Below, in pieces: positions 33,515 through 42,315 of a stretch of 64,000 nt of DNA; within the stretch, counting starts at the first letter, position 1; each line of letters starts with the position of its first letter. Made by a program: the position numbers and the translations under genes. The stretch comes from JBJKRF01 sp046704785 (GTDB lineage: Bacteria > Chloroflexota > Anaerolineae > Anaerolineales > Villigracilaceae). The notes beneath the pieces are model-generated. The model did no database searches and was not told the origin of the DNA. It was given only the letters and a program-made list of their open reading frames with translations. Where the stretch lies: NCBI GenBank assembly GCA_046704785.1, contig JBJKRF010000026.1:4746-68745 (forward strand), written 5' to 3'.

Positions 33515-34457
33515 TGTATCCGAACTGGGTCGGAAAGTTTTATCTGAAGTGGAACACGCCGTCGTCGGCAAACGCGATGTGCTGGAGATGGTTATGGCGG
33601 CGGCTCTGGCTGGTGGACATATCCTGTTCGAGGATTTTCCTGGCCTGGGGAAGACGCTCATTGCCCGTAGCTTTGCCAGCGCTTTGGGGATCGAATTCAA
33701 GCGTATCCAGTTCACGCCAGACCTGTTGCCCGGCGACATCACCGGTGGCTTTATCTTCAACCGAACGGAGAATCGTTTCGAACTGCGGCGCGGGCCCATT
33801 TTTGCCAATCTGATGCTGGCCGACGAGATCAACCGCGCTTCGCCCAAGACGCAGTCCGCGCTGTTGGAAGCCATGCAGGAAGACCATGTCACGCTCGAAG
33901 GGGAGACGCTGTCGCTACCGGAACCGTTCCTGGTGCTGGCGACGCAGAATCCCATCGAATACGAGGGCACCTTTCCGCTGCCGGAGGCGCAACTCGACCG
34001 TTTCATGCTCAAGCTCTCGCTGGGGTATCCCACGCTCGAAGACGAAAAAGAAATCCTTCAGCGCCGTCATCAGCGCCAACAGGAACAGGTTGATCTTGCA
34101 CAGGTCACCAACGAGCACGAGATCATGGAAATGCGCCGCGTGGTCGAGGGTGTCCATATCGACCCGGACCTGGAAACGTATATCACCCAACTGGTGCATG
34201 AAACGCGCCAGGAACGGCGGGTGGCCGTCGGCGCTTCACCGCGTGGTTCGCTGGCCTTCCTGCGCATTGCCAAGGCGAATGCAGCCTTGAGTGGACGCTC
34301 TTTCGTGCTCCCCGACGATATCAAACGTTATGCGGCCCCGGTGCTGGGACATCGCATCATTCTACAACCGGAGTATTGGATGAATCGCAGCGTCGCCGGG
34401 GAGGTGATTCGCGACGTGTTGGCCAAAGTTCCCGTGCCCGTCGTGAGCGGCGCTTGA
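33495..34457 (+). CDS. MoxR-family AAA+ ATPase, copy 1
   Basis: A 320-aa MoxR ATPase. Walker A is EDFPGLGKT (residues 46-54), LLPGDITG is the MoxR landmark after it, and LMLADEINRASPKTQSALLE is Walker B with sensor region. LATQNPIEYEGTFPLPEAQLD carries sensor 1 and GASPRGSLAFLR sensor 2. MoxR proteins are chaperone-like ATPases that act with VWA or DUF58 partners in maturation of enzymes or surface structures. The ATG at 33495 follows GGAGAAGCAGG. It overlaps the previous gene and is followed 8 nt later by DUF58. A second MoxR lies at 52735. Confidence 0.95.
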   Translation: MIETVADVSELGRKVLSEVEHAVVGKRDVLEMVMAAALAGGHILFEDFPGLGKTLIARSFASALGIEFKRIQFTPDLLPGDITGGFIFNRTENRFELRRGPIFANLMLADEINRASPKTQSALLEAMQEDHVTLEGETLSLPEPFLVLATQNPIEYEGTFPLPEAQLDRFMLKLSLGYPTLEDEKEILQRRHQRQQEQVDLAQVTNEHEIMEMRRVVEGVHIDPDLETYITQLVHETRQERRVAVGASPRGSLAFLRIAKANAALSGRSFVLPDDIKRYAAPVLGHRIILQPEYWMNRSVAGEVIRDVLAKVPVPVVSGA

Positions 34458-34465
34458 GCAATGCA

Positions 34466-35758
34466 ATGAATCGCAGCCTGCTGGTTGGACTGTTGGCTTT
34501 TTTTCTGGTCTTTGTCGGTCTGCTGTTGATCGGCGCCGGCTGGTTGGTTTTGTCGATTCCCCTGGTCGTTTACCTGCTGGAGGGTCTTTTGCGCGGGCCG
34601 GAGAAAGTCGTCCTCGAGGCCGAACGCACACTCAGCCAGGAACGCACCAATCCCGGTGTTCCTGTGATCGTCACCTTGCGGGTGACCAATCACGGCCCGA
34701 CGCTCGAACAATTGATTCTATCGGACCCCTTGCCAGCCTTCTTGGACGTTGTGGAAGGTTCTCCCAGCCGGATGATGACGCTGCGCCACGGAGAGACGCT
34801 CACCTGGCATTATACGGTCCAGGGACGGCGTGGGTACCATGCTTTCAGGGCCCTATCTGCCATCGCCAGTGACCGTCTCGGCGTTTTTACCCGTCGACTT
34901 TCGATTCCCACCAGCGGGCAATTGCTGATCCTTCCGCCAGTCCCGCGCCTACGCAACCTGGTGATTCGTCCGCGTGTGACGCGTGTCTACGCGGGCGCAA
35001 TACCCGCCCAGCAAGGCGGCCCGGGTGTGGAGTTCTTTGGCGTGCGCGACTATCAGCCTGGCGATCCGCCGCGCTGGATCAACTGGCGCGCCAGCGCTCA
35101 TCACGAGCGCACCCTTTTTTCGAACGAATACCAGCAGGAACGGGTCGCCGATGTGGGCATCGTCCTCGACGCCCGCCGTCGCGTCAACGAATTCCGTGGA
35201 GGCCGTTCACTTTTCGAGCACTCTGTCCTGGCAACGGCTTCCCTGGCCGATGCCTTCCTGGATCAGGGCAACCGCGTTGGCTTGATGGTTTACGGCCAGT
35301 TTATCAATTGGCTGGCGCCCGATTATGGAAAATTACAACGTGAACGCCTGCTCCAGGCGCTCGCACGTGCCCAGCCCGGCGAGAGTCAGGCCTTTTCCGG
35401 GTTGGTCGTCCCGCCACGTCTGTTCCCGGCCATGTCACAGATTGTGTTGGTCAGCCCGCTCTTAGACGACGACGTAAGCGTTCTGCTGCGTCTGTGCGCA
35501 GGCGGCTACTCTTTGATCGTGGTCAGCCCCAACCCCGTCCAGTACGAAAAGAACCTCCTGCCCGCCAGTCCCGCCGCCACGTTGGCCGCTCGCATTCTGC
35601 ACGTGCAGCGCGAGGTCACGCTCCAGCGACTGCGTCACGCCGGGGTACGGGTCGTCGACTGGGACGTTGAATGCCCCTTGGAAAACCTGGTCGAGAGTGC
35701 GCTTTCCCATCCACCGGCTTTTCTGCGCGCCATCCTCCAGGGCGGAGGTAGAAAATGA
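34466..35758 (+). CDS. DUF58 protein, copy 1
   Basis: A 430-aa protein with two N-terminal membrane helices (residues 4-38), an extracytoplasmic beta domain, and a DUF58 signature near residues 180-230 (GVEFFGVRDYQPGDPPRWIN followed by WRASAH). A VWA-like region follows, with DVGIVLDARRR and LVSPLLDD. DUF58 proteins are the usual partner of MoxR. I start at the ATG at 34466, where the hydrophobic segment begins. An upstream frame only repeats MoxR sequence in another register. It overlaps the last gene of the operon by ATGA. Confidence 0.92.
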   Translation: MNRSLLVGLLAFFLVFVGLLLIGAGWLVLSIPLVVYLLEGLLRGPEKVVLEAERTLSQERTNPGVPVIVTLRVTNHGPTLEQLILSDPLPAFLDVVEGSPSRMMTLRHGETLTWHYTVQGRRGYHAFRALSAIASDRLGVFTRRLSIPTSGQLLILPPVPRLRNLVIRPRVTRVYAGAIPAQQGGPGVEFFGVRDYQPGDPPRWINWRASAHHERTLFSNEYQQERVADVGIVLDARRRVNEFRGGRSLFEHSVLATASLADAFLDQGNRVGLMVYGQFINWLAPDYGKLQRERLLQALARAQPGESQAFSGLVVPPRLFPAMSQIVLVSPLLDDDVSVLLRLCAGGYSLIVVSPNPVQYEKNLLPASPAATLAARILHVQREVTLQRLRHAGVRVVDWDVECPLENLVESALSHPPAFLRAILQGGGRK

Positions 35759-36252
35759 TCCGCTTCTTATTTATTGGGATGCTGGTTGGAAGCGCTCTGG
35801 CTCTGGGGATTGGTTGGGCCCAAACTTCACTACCCGCTTTGGAAGTTTTGCCAGGCGTTCTGGCTGCCCTGTGGCTGGTCGCCGTGTTACGAGGCTTTTC
35901 CTGGGCCTCGAGCGTCGGATTCTCCCTGATGGTTTTACTGAGCGCCGTTGGACTGTCCAAGGGGATGCTGTTACCCTGCGCGCTGGTTGGCGTGGTGGCT
36001 TCGTTGGTCGCCTGGGACTTGTTTGCCTTCGGGCAACGGCTGCGTTATGCCGCATCTGATGACTACCCCGTCCGCCTGGAGTTGCAGCACCTGGCGCAGT
36101 TGGGCGTGGTTGTCGCTTTGGGCTTGGTGCTGGCCTGGATTTCGTCTACGGTCCGACTGGCGTTCAAGTTCGAATGGCAGGTTGTCATGGCGCTCATTGC
36201 CCTGGGCGGACTAAGCACCCTGATCGGTTGGCTACGACGCAACGGAGAGTAA
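35755..36252 (+). CDS. small membrane protein at the end of the MoxR operon
   Basis: A 165-aa hydrophobic protein with about five predicted helices and a short basic C-terminus (GWLRRNGE). No domain is recognised. Its ATG overlaps the DUF58 stop (ATGA) after a GGAGGTAG ribosome site, so it belongs to the operon. It has no equivalent at the second MoxR locus. Confidence 0.75.
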   Translation: MIRFLFIGMLVGSALALGIGWAQTSLPALEVLPGVLAALWLVAVLRGFSWASSVGFSLMVLLSAVGLSKGMLLPCALVGVVASLVAWDLFAFGQRLRYAASDDYPVRLELQHLAQLGVVVALGLVLAWISSTVRLAFKFEWQVVMALIALGGLSTLIGWLRRNGE

Positions 36253-36346
36253 TTCTGCGCTGGGTAAGGCAGAAAGGGTGGCCGTATGATGGACGCCTTC
36301 GTCGAGAAGCGAAATCTTGCTAAAAGAAGGTAACCTTCCTTAAACC

Positions 36347-36374
36347 AAATCCCCTGCTCACGAGCAGGGGATTT
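36347..36374 (+). terminator. hairpin terminator of the MoxR operon
   Basis: A 13-bp perfect stem (36347-36359 with 36362-36374) with a 2-nt loop. The stem ends in AAAT/ATTT but a long T tract is lacking. It lies about 95 nt after the operon's last stop. Confidence 0.75.
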
Positions 36375-36460
36375 GTCTTGCGAAACGCTCCAGAGGAGAA
36401 CCATGAAGTGATATTCCAAATCACACCCTAGGTCATATTCTGGCATTCTTGAAACATTTG

Positions 36461-36507
36461 CTGACAGGTGGCACCTTCCAATTTGATTGAACAGCACCAC
36501 CTGTCAG
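36461..36507. repeat. 11-bp inverted repeat (CTGACAGGTGG / CCACCTGTCAG)
   Basis: Arms at 36461-36471 and 36497-36507 enclose 25 nt. It could be a terminator for the kinase gene on the minus strand or a REP-like palindrome. No copy was noticed elsewhere in the window. Confidence 0.6.
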
Positions 36508-36649
36508 ATCGAGAGGATCGCTTATTACACTTTCAGTATAGCGCGGGAGACTTTACATCGACTCTGCAGTTGGCGTTTGTCAATTACAGTGTTGCAAATT
36601 TCGGGCGAAAATATCGACGAGGCGTGTTTCTTGCGGGTGTTGAACGCCC

Positions 36650-37186
36650 TCACAAGCTGGAAAGCCAGGCTTCCGCCGCGCCGGGTTGCTGGAAGCGGAA
36701 GACTTTCAGGTGCGCATTTTCTGGTTGTGCAAGGAGTTGCGGATATTCCTGCTTACGCCGCCAATAGGTTTTGAACAGCCACAGGAAGAGGGAGTCTTTG
36801 GTGAAAAAATGAGTCCACAGGTTTTCGGTATTGCCGCCGAAGAGTTTTTCCTGCGTCAGGGCGCGCTTCCAGGTGCGTCGCCACAAGCGCCCGAAAACCG
36901 TCAGAAAGGGATAGTCGAGCCAGACGAGGGCCTGTGAGCGCGGCCAGACGATGTCACGCACGACGTGATAGTTCCCTGCAACACACCAGCGAGGCGTGCG
37001 GGTGGCCTGGTCCACGCGCTGGCGAAAGATGTCGTTCGGCGCTTCGGTCCAATTTGGTTCCCAGTGCAGGGCATCCAACTCGATATAGGTCAAATCGAGG
37101 CGCCTGGCGAGCCGTTGGGCCAGCGTGGATTTTCCGGAGCCGGTTGCGCCCACGACGACGACCCGGCAGTAGGGAAACGAATCCAT
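36650..37186 (-). CDS. P-loop kinase, FlaR/topology-modulation-like
   Basis: A 178-aa small-molecule-kinase-like protein. VVVVGATGSGKSTLAQRLAR is the Walker A. YIELDALHWEPNWTE, RWCVAGNYHVVRD and ALVWLDYPF are typical of the adenylate-kinase-related FlaR/topology modulation family, whose substrates are unknown. The C-terminal FKTYWRRKQEYPQLL is also common in this family. AGGAGAAG lies before the ATG. A TATAAT at 37221-37226 (minus strand) would give a 35-nt leader. It diverges from the class III aminotransferase. Confidence 0.88.
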   Translation of the reverse strand: MDSFPYCRVVVVGATGSGKSTLAQRLARRLDLTYIELDALHWEPNWTEAPNDIFRQRVDQATRTPRWCVAGNYHVVRDIVWPRSQALVWLDYPFLTVFGRLWRRTWKRALTQEKLFGGNTENLWTHFFTKDSLFLWLFKTYWRRKQEYPQLLAQPENAHLKVFRFQQPGAAEAWLSSL

Positions 37187-37342
37187 TCTTCTCCTGTTCG
37201 ATTATGTGAAAAGGGGACATATTATACTCATCACAGCCGCAAGTTATTTCCTGATCAGAAAGACATATCTTGCGGCCGTGGGCATTATATAATGCGAAGA
37301 GAGATGGCCTGAAGTTTTCACATAGTAAGAAGGAGGACGCTG

Positions 37343-38692
37343 ATGTTCGATCTCCCCGACGATCAGATTCTGCCGCTCTCGATGCAGCATGTTTTCTGGA
37401 CGTGGTCTGCACAGGCCAGGGTGACGCCGATTCCCGTCAAACGCGCCAAGGGCGTTTATTTTTGGGATGTGGACGACAAGCGTTATCTCGACTTCAATTC
37501 GATGACGATGTGTGTCAATATCGGCCACGGCGACAAGCGTGTGATTCGCGCCATTCAAGAGCAGGCGGCCAGGTTGCCTTATACGGCGCCCAGTATGACC
37601 AACAACGTGCGCGCGCTGGCTTCCAGGGCAGTGGCGCAGGTGACACCCGGCGGTCGATTAGGCAAGGTGCTCTTTACACTGGGCGGCGCAGACGCCAATG
37701 AGAACGCCATCAAGGTGGCGCGCGGTTTTACGGGGCGCTTCAAGATTCTTTCACGGTATCGTTCGTATCATGGCGCCACCGCGGGGGCACTGGCCGCTAC
37801 CGGCGATCCGCGTCGTGTGGCCTGGGAGCCAAGCCTGATGCCGGGTGTGGTGCACTTCCTCGACCCGTACCGCTATCGTTCTACTTTCCATCGTTCCAAC
37901 CCCGATATTTCCGAAGCGGACTTCAGCCGTGATTATCTCAACCACTTGGAAGAAATCATCACTTACGAAGGCCCGGAGACCATTGCCGCGCTGCTGTTGG
38001 AAAGCGTGACCGGGACGAATGGCGTCATCATTCCCCCGGAAGGGTATTTACAAGGCGTGCGCGCCTTGTGCGACAAGTATGGCTTATTGCTGATCGCCGA
38101 CGAGGTGATGAGCGGATTCGGGCGCACCGGCAAGTGGTTCGCCGTTGAACACTGGGATGTCGTCCCCGACATCATTACGATGGCGAAAGGCCTGACCTCG
38201 GCTTACGCCCCGCTGGGGGCGGTTGCCATGAAGCCTGAGATTGCCGCACACTTCGACGAGCTGGTGTACAAGTCGGGGCTTACGTATACGTCACATCCCA
38301 TTTCGCTGGCGGCGGCCATTGCCAATATCCAGGTGCTAAAAGAAGATGGGCTTGTGGAGCACGCCGCAGCGATGGGGCCGTTGCTGCACCAGATGTTGGT
38401 GGAATTGGGAGAGTCGCATCCCTCGGTGGGCGAGGTGCGTTCTATTGGGTTGTTCGGCATCCTGGAACTGGTGCGTGACCGCGCGACGAAAGAGCCGCTG
38501 GCCCCCTGGGATGGCTCCAGCCCGGAGATGATCGCTTTCCGGCGATATTGTCTGGCGCACGGTCTCTACCTGGATACCCACTGGCACACGGTATTGATCA
38601 TCCCCCCCTTGATTATCACCGAGGCGCAGTTACGGGAAGGCTTTGCCGTATTGGACGAGGCTCTGAAAATCACAGATAAAACAGCCCGATAG
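37343..38692 (+). CDS. class III PLP-dependent aminotransferase (taurine/beta-alanine type)
   Basis: A 449-aa fold-type I aminotransferase of class III. LFTLGGADANENAIKVAR is the PLP phosphate-binding region, YRSYHGATAG follows, LLIADEVMSGFGRTGKWFA contains the PLP-ring Asp, and ITMAKGLTSAYAPLG holds the Schiff-base lysine K282. The N-terminal HVFWTWSAQ and the overall pattern resemble taurine-2-oxoglutarate or taurine-pyruvate aminotransferases. An omega-amino acid substrate is likely but not proven. AGGAGG lies 6 nt before the ATG. No sulfonate genes are adjacent, which weakens a taurine-specific reading. Confidence 0.9.
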   Translation: MFDLPDDQILPLSMQHVFWTWSAQARVTPIPVKRAKGVYFWDVDDKRYLDFNSMTMCVNIGHGDKRVIRAIQEQAARLPYTAPSMTNNVRALASRAVAQVTPGGRLGKVLFTLGGADANENAIKVARGFTGRFKILSRYRSYHGATAGALAATGDPRRVAWEPSLMPGVVHFLDPYRYRSTFHRSNPDISEADFSRDYLNHLEEIITYEGPETIAALLLESVTGTNGVIIPPEGYLQGVRALCDKYGLLLIADEVMSGFGRTGKWFAVEHWDVVPDIITMAKGLTSAYAPLGAVAMKPEIAAHFDELVYKSGLTYTSHPISLAAAIANIQVLKEDGLVEHAAAMGPLLHQMLVELGESHPSVGEVRSIGLFGILELVRDRATKEPLAPWDGSSPEMIAFRRYCLAHGLYLDTHWHTVLIIPPLIITEAQLREGFAVLDEALKITDKTAR

Positions 38693-38706
38693 GGTTCTGT
38701 TGATTT

Positions 38707-39138
38707 TCAGGTCTCGATGATTTTCTTGATCGCAGCCAGGGTACCGTGCAGGCCGGCTTTGAGTTGGGTTTGGACGACTTCATCCCTATCGTCATTGAGG
38801 TTGTTTGCAGAGGTTTCCACCGTTGCATTCAGCCTGGTTCCCCTGCCAGATGTTTCTAGCTTATAGATTGTCGTTATGGGGGAGGCAGGCGGTGTGGCGA
38901 ATGTCTTGATGCCGAATGTCTTATTTGGCTCGAGGGCTACGACCTCGTTCTCGGAGCTGAAATCTTGCCCCATGATCTGGCCTTTCATCACGTAATGCGT
39001 CCCAACAGCCAGGGGCCCGTCCAGGGCGACCACCATGATGCCTGTCTGAACGGCTTTCAAGTTCTCCAGATTCGTCAAAAATGTATAAACGGCTTCTACC
39101 GGGCAGTTAAGTTGAACAGATGCTTCCATCGTCATCAT
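38707..39138 (-). CDS. SRPBCC-family (START-like) protein
   Basis: A 143-aa single-domain protein of the Bet v1/START superfamily. MEASVQLNCPVEAVYTFLTN followed by LENLKA is the usual first strand and helix, VGTHYVMKGQIMG forms the central strands, and a long C-terminal helix ends the protein. Such proteins bind hydrophobic ligands or act as polyketide-cyclase relatives. The ATG at 39138 is chosen because AGGAGGATCAGA precedes it. The longer frame lacks homology. No functional neighbour is evident. Confidence 0.85.
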   Translation of the reverse strand: MMTMEASVQLNCPVEAVYTFLTNLENLKAVQTGIMVVALDGPLAVGTHYVMKGQIMGQDFSSENEVVALEPNKTFGIKTFATPPASPITTIYKLETSGRGTRLNATVETSANNLNDDRDEVVQTQLKAGLHGTLAAIKKIIET

Positions 39139-39309
39139 TCTGATCCTCCTCGAAAAGGGTTCTTGGGGAACCTCCGTCGTGGAGCTTCGCAATAAAATAT
39201 ACTGTTGAAAATTATAACGAGGATTCTTTTTAGCCAGAAGCCGCCAAATGGTACTATTGGAGTCTCCCCCTGTTGTTGCCGTGTCCGATATTATTGTGCC
39301 GTGATGGGT

Positions 39310-39804
39310 CTATTGGATGCCCAGTTCAAGTTGGTGCAGGATGTCATCGACGATGGTCTCGGGCGTGCCAGAGATGTCCACTTGCAGAGCGTTCGAAGGG
39401 ATTTCCAGCGCCTCGAACTGACTAGCCAACAGGGAAGGTGGCATGAAGTGACGTTTGCGCCTTTGCAGGCGGGAGGCAATCAGAGGGTAGCTGCCGTGTA
39501 AAAAGACGAAACGCACGTCCTGTGTCTCTCGCGTGAGAGATTGCCGGTACGACTCTTTCAACGCGGAACAGGTGATGATGGCCGAGTTCTCATGCCCTGA
39601 CAGATTCAGGATCAAGGCATGAATTTTGTCCAACCAGGCGGCGCGGTCGGCGTCTGTCAGCGGGATGCCCTGCTTCATTTTTTCGACATTGGCCGGCGGG
39701 TGGAAGTCATCGCCGTCGTAGAAGGGCCAGCCCAGACGTTGGGAGAGCAATTCGCCAATGGTCGTTTTGCCCGATCCAGAAACGCCCATCAAAATAAGAA
39801 TCAT
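39310..39804 (-). CDS. gntK: gluconokinase
   Basis: A 164-aa shikimate-kinase-like P-loop enzyme. MGVSGSGKTTIGELLSQRLG is Walker A. FYDGDDFHPPANVEKMKQGI PLTDADR, TCSALKESYR and FMPPSLLASQFEALE are classic thermoresistant gluconokinase motifs. It phosphorylates D-gluconate to 6-phosphogluconate in the cytoplasm. No gluconate permease or regulator lies near. I start at 39804 (MILILMGVSG). A TATACT element sits 7 nt upstream, so the transcript is probably leaderless. The longer frame crosses that promoter. Confidence 0.92.
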   Translation of the reverse strand: MILILMGVSGSGKTTIGELLSQRLGWPFYDGDDFHPPANVEKMKQGIPLTDADRAAWLDKIHALILNLSGHENSAIITCSALKESYRQSLTRETQDVRFVFLHGSYPLIASRLQRRKRHFMPPSLLASQFEALEIPSNALQVDISGTPETIVDDILHQLELGIQ

Positions 39805-39811
39805 GCTGAAT

Positions 39812-39817
39812 AGTATA
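39812..39817 (-). promoter_or_regulatory. -10 element, leaderless promoter of gluconokinase
   Basis: TATACT on the minus strand lies 7 nt before the ATG at 39804, with no ribosome site. Confidence 0.6.
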
Positions 39818-39984
39818 GCGCAAGACCTTCTTGCCCACAAATTTTCCCGAACGCTTGTCTGCGAACCCTTAAACTGCAACTTTTCATGCCCTCCCGCATC
39901 TGATAAAATGTAGTATCTTCTTGATGAGCGAGGCATGGTCTGTTCTCGAGCCTTGAGAAGAGAATCACAGTTACTTTTCATAAC

Positions 39985-40974
39985 ATGAGGCGAATGATGA
40001 CTCTCAACCTTAGTGGTTTTTCTGAAGACACAACTCCTGAAGAAAATAAGCATGTCAAAGTGCTGGTGCTCGGCGCAGGCCCTGCCGGGTTATCTGCGGC
40101 CTTGTACACGGCCCGTGCGGAGTTGAATCCTGTTGTGCTAACCGGCACCGAACTGGGGGGGCAGGCTGCCCTGACTCACACAATCGAAAATTATCCCGGA
40201 TTCCCGGATGGTGTAGGCGGTTCGGAACTGGGGGAACTGTTCCAGAAACAGGCCGAACGCTTCGGGACGAAGGTCGAGTTCGATACGGCCAGCGCCGTCG
40301 ATTTGAGCAAACGCCCCTTCAAAGTCAGCGGCGACAACGGCGAATACTACGCTGATACGTTGATCGTGGCTACCGGCGCCCGTCCGAACCACCTGGAAGT
40401 GCCGGGTGAATACGAACTGACCGGTAAGGGTGTCTCCTACTGCGCGACCTGTGACGGCTGGTTTTTCAAAGATAAGAAGGTGGTCGTGGTGGGCGGCGGC
40501 GATAGCGCCCTGGAGGAGGGTCTGTTCCTGACGCGTTATGCCTCCTCGGTGACGATTATTCACCGCCGCGATGAATTACGCGCGGGTGCGATTCTGCAGA
40601 AGCGCGCCTTTGCCGATGAAAAGATCGACTTTATCTGGAATACGGTCGTTACCGAAGTGGTTGGTGAAGACAAAGTAACGGCGGTCAAGCTCAAAGATGT
40701 TCAGAGCGGCGAGGAACGCAGCCTCCCCGTAGACGGCGTATTCATTTTTATCGGTCATACGCCCAATACGCAAATCTTCAAAGGCCAGTTAGACATGGAT
40801 GAACTGGGTTATGTAAATGCCAACCAGCGCATGGAGACCAGTGTGCCGGGCGTCTTCGTGGCCGGTGAAGTGGCCGACTCTCATTTCCGGCAGGTGGTCA
40901 CCTCGGCGGGGATGGGCGCTGCCGCAGCCATCCAGGCGACCCATTTCCTCGAAAAAGAGACGGTCAATGCCTGA
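39985..40974 (+). CDS. trxB: thioredoxin reductase
   Basis: A 329-aa low-molecular-weight thioredoxin reductase. [20 protein letters not shown] is the FAD Rossmann motif, [19 protein letters not shown] is the conserved flavin region, and [11 protein letters not shown] contains the redox pair C153/C156. [20 protein letters not shown] is the NADPH motif, and [16 protein letters not shown] closes the second FAD site. Asp-to-Glu in GE(V/A)AD is a minor variation. It reduces thioredoxin, or a related protein, with NAD(P)H. Three ATGs are clustered at the start; I use the first. A hairpin terminator follows. Confidence 0.93.
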   Translation: MRRMMTLNLSGFSEDTTPEENKHVKVLVLGAGPAGLSAALYTARAELNPVVLTGTELGGQAALTHTIENYPGFPDGVGGSELGELFQKQAERFGTKVEFDTASAVDLSKRPFKVSGDNGEYYADTLIVATGARPNHLEVPGEYELTGKGVSYCATCDGWFFKDKKVVVVGGGDSALEEGLFLTRYASSVTIIHRRDELRAGAILQKRAFADEKIDFIWNTVVTEVVGEDKVTAVKLKDVQSGEERSLPVDGVFIFIGHTPNTQIFKGQLDMDELGYVNANQRMETSVPGVFVAGEVADSHFRQVVTSAGMGAAAAIQATHFLEKETVNA

Positions 40975-41002
40975 CCAACTCGCAGATAAAATAGGATGAA
41001 GA

Positions 41003-41042
41003 GAAGAGACTTCCGTGTCTGATGCAGGGAGTCTCTTTTTTT
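41003..41042 (+). terminator. intrinsic terminator after thioredoxin reductase
   Basis: AGAGAC and GTCTCT arms (41005-41010 and 41031-41036), extended by an imperfect TTCC/GGGA pairing, are followed by seven T residues. Confidence 0.85.
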
Positions 41043-41050
41043 GTTACAAT
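41042..41050 (+). promoter_or_regulatory. extended -10 promoter, probably of malate dehydrogenase
   Basis: TGT followed by TACAAT begins right at the end of the preceding terminator. It lies 211 nt before the mdh start, implying a leader of about 200 nt with no gene in it. Confidence 0.5.
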
Positions 41051-41261
41051 AGAAAAGGTTTGTCTTGATGGCAAGCATATAAAGGTAGGTGGGAACCAAT
41101 TTGAATTGAGTATTTGTATACAGACCCCAGAAATGGTGCCTTTTCGTGGGGCATTTGCTCCAGATAGGAAAACCGGTTCTTCGAGAATCCTTGCCGGAGG
41201 TGGGGTGGATATTTCCCGGTGCAGTGATCTCTGAAGGACCAAAAAACGCTACGGAGGAGTT

Positions 41262-42197
41262 ATGGCTAAAGTTTCTATCATTGGCGCCGGGATGACAGGC
41301 GCGACGACTGCACACTGGCTGGCAGAGCGGGAATTGGCCGACCTGGTTTTGGTGGATGTCGTAGAAGGGATGCCCCAGGGCAAAAGCCTGGACCTGTTCG
41401 AGGCCATGCCGATTATCGGCATGGATGTGGAAATCGTTGGCTCGAATAGTTACGAAGCGACCCAAGACTCGGATATCATCGTCATTACTGCCGGGCTACC
41501 GCGTAAGCCGGGCATGAGCCGCGATGACCTGTTGACGGCCAACGCCGAAATCGTCGGCAAGGCGACGACCGAGACGCTTAAGTATTCCCCGAATGCGATA
41601 TACGTCGTCCTGACCAACCCGCTCGACACCATGGCCTACTTGGTCATGAAGCTCGGAAAGTTGCCCCCGCACCGCGTCGTCGGGCAGGCGGGCATCCTCG
41701 ATTCGGCGCGCATGCGCGCCTTTGTCGCCCTGGAAACCGGCGTCAGCGTGGAAAACATCCACTGCTATGTGATGGGGGGCCACGGCGACTCGATGGTGCC
41801 GTTGACCCGCCACTCGAACGTCGCCGGCGTTCCGCTCAAAGATTACCTGCCCGCCGACAGGTTGGAAGCCATCGTCGAACGTACCCGTAAAGGCGGCGGT
41901 GAGATTGTCAACCTGCTCAAGACTGGTTCCGCGTTTTATGCCCCGTCGGCAGCGATCTCTCAGATGGTGGAAGCCATCTTGAAAGACAAGCGCCTGGTGG
42001 TTCCGGCGGCAGCCTACATGCAAGGTGAATATGGTCTGAAAGACATCTTCTTTGGCGTCCCGACCATGTTGGGGCGCAAAGGAGTGGAAAAGGTCATCGA
42101 ATACGATTTGAATGATGAGGAACGCGCTGCCCTGGAGAAATCTGCCGCGGCGGTCGAGGAAACAGTCAGTGCTTTGCACAATCTGGTCAAGCTTTGA
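41262..42197 (+). CDS. mdh: malate dehydrogenase
   Basis: A 311-aa NAD-dependent malate dehydrogenase of the lactate-dehydrogenase-like class. VSIIGAGMTGATTAHWLAER is the Rossmann motif, ITAGLPRKPGMSRDDLL contains the substrate Args, and VMGGHGDSMVPL holds the catalytic His174. Arg in the R-K-P-G-M-x-R loop supports malate/oxaloacetate rather than lactate. It interconverts malate and oxaloacetate in the TCA cycle, directly before citrate synthase, which uses oxaloacetate. ACGGAGGAGTT is a strong ribosome site. A long untranslated leader precedes it. Confidence 0.96.
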   Translation: MAKVSIIGAGMTGATTAHWLAERELADLVLVDVVEGMPQGKSLDLFEAMPIIGMDVEIVGSNSYEATQDSDIIVITAGLPRKPGMSRDDLLTANAEIVGKATTETLKYSPNAIYVVLTNPLDTMAYLVMKLGKLPPHRVVGQAGILDSARMRAFVALETGVSVENIHCYVMGGHGDSMVPLTRHSNVAGVPLKDYLPADRLEAIVERTRKGGGEIVNLLKTGSAFYAPSAAISQMVEAILKDKRLVVPAAAYMQGEYGLKDIFFGVPTMLGRKGVEKVIEYDLNDEERAALEKSAAAVEETVSALHNLVKL

Positions 42198-42315
42198 CCT
42201 GCGTGCAGTCGGCTGCGTTTACTATTCAGGTTCCCGAAAGTGCCGTGGAATGGGAGTAGTTCATCCTTGCGACGATATTTCCGTGGGAACCATTATTTGC
42301 TCGAGGAGATAAACT

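Larger units (their letters stand above)
36253..36649. other. intergenic region with terminator and inverted repeat
   Basis: A 397-bp gap between convergent units. It holds the terminator at 36347-36374 and an 11-bp inverted repeat at 36461-36507. No convincing gene is present. Confidence 0.6.

Noticed and set aside
41022..41234. 70-codon frame in the mdh leader
   Set aside because: It starts inside the trxB terminator and shows no recognisable protein features.
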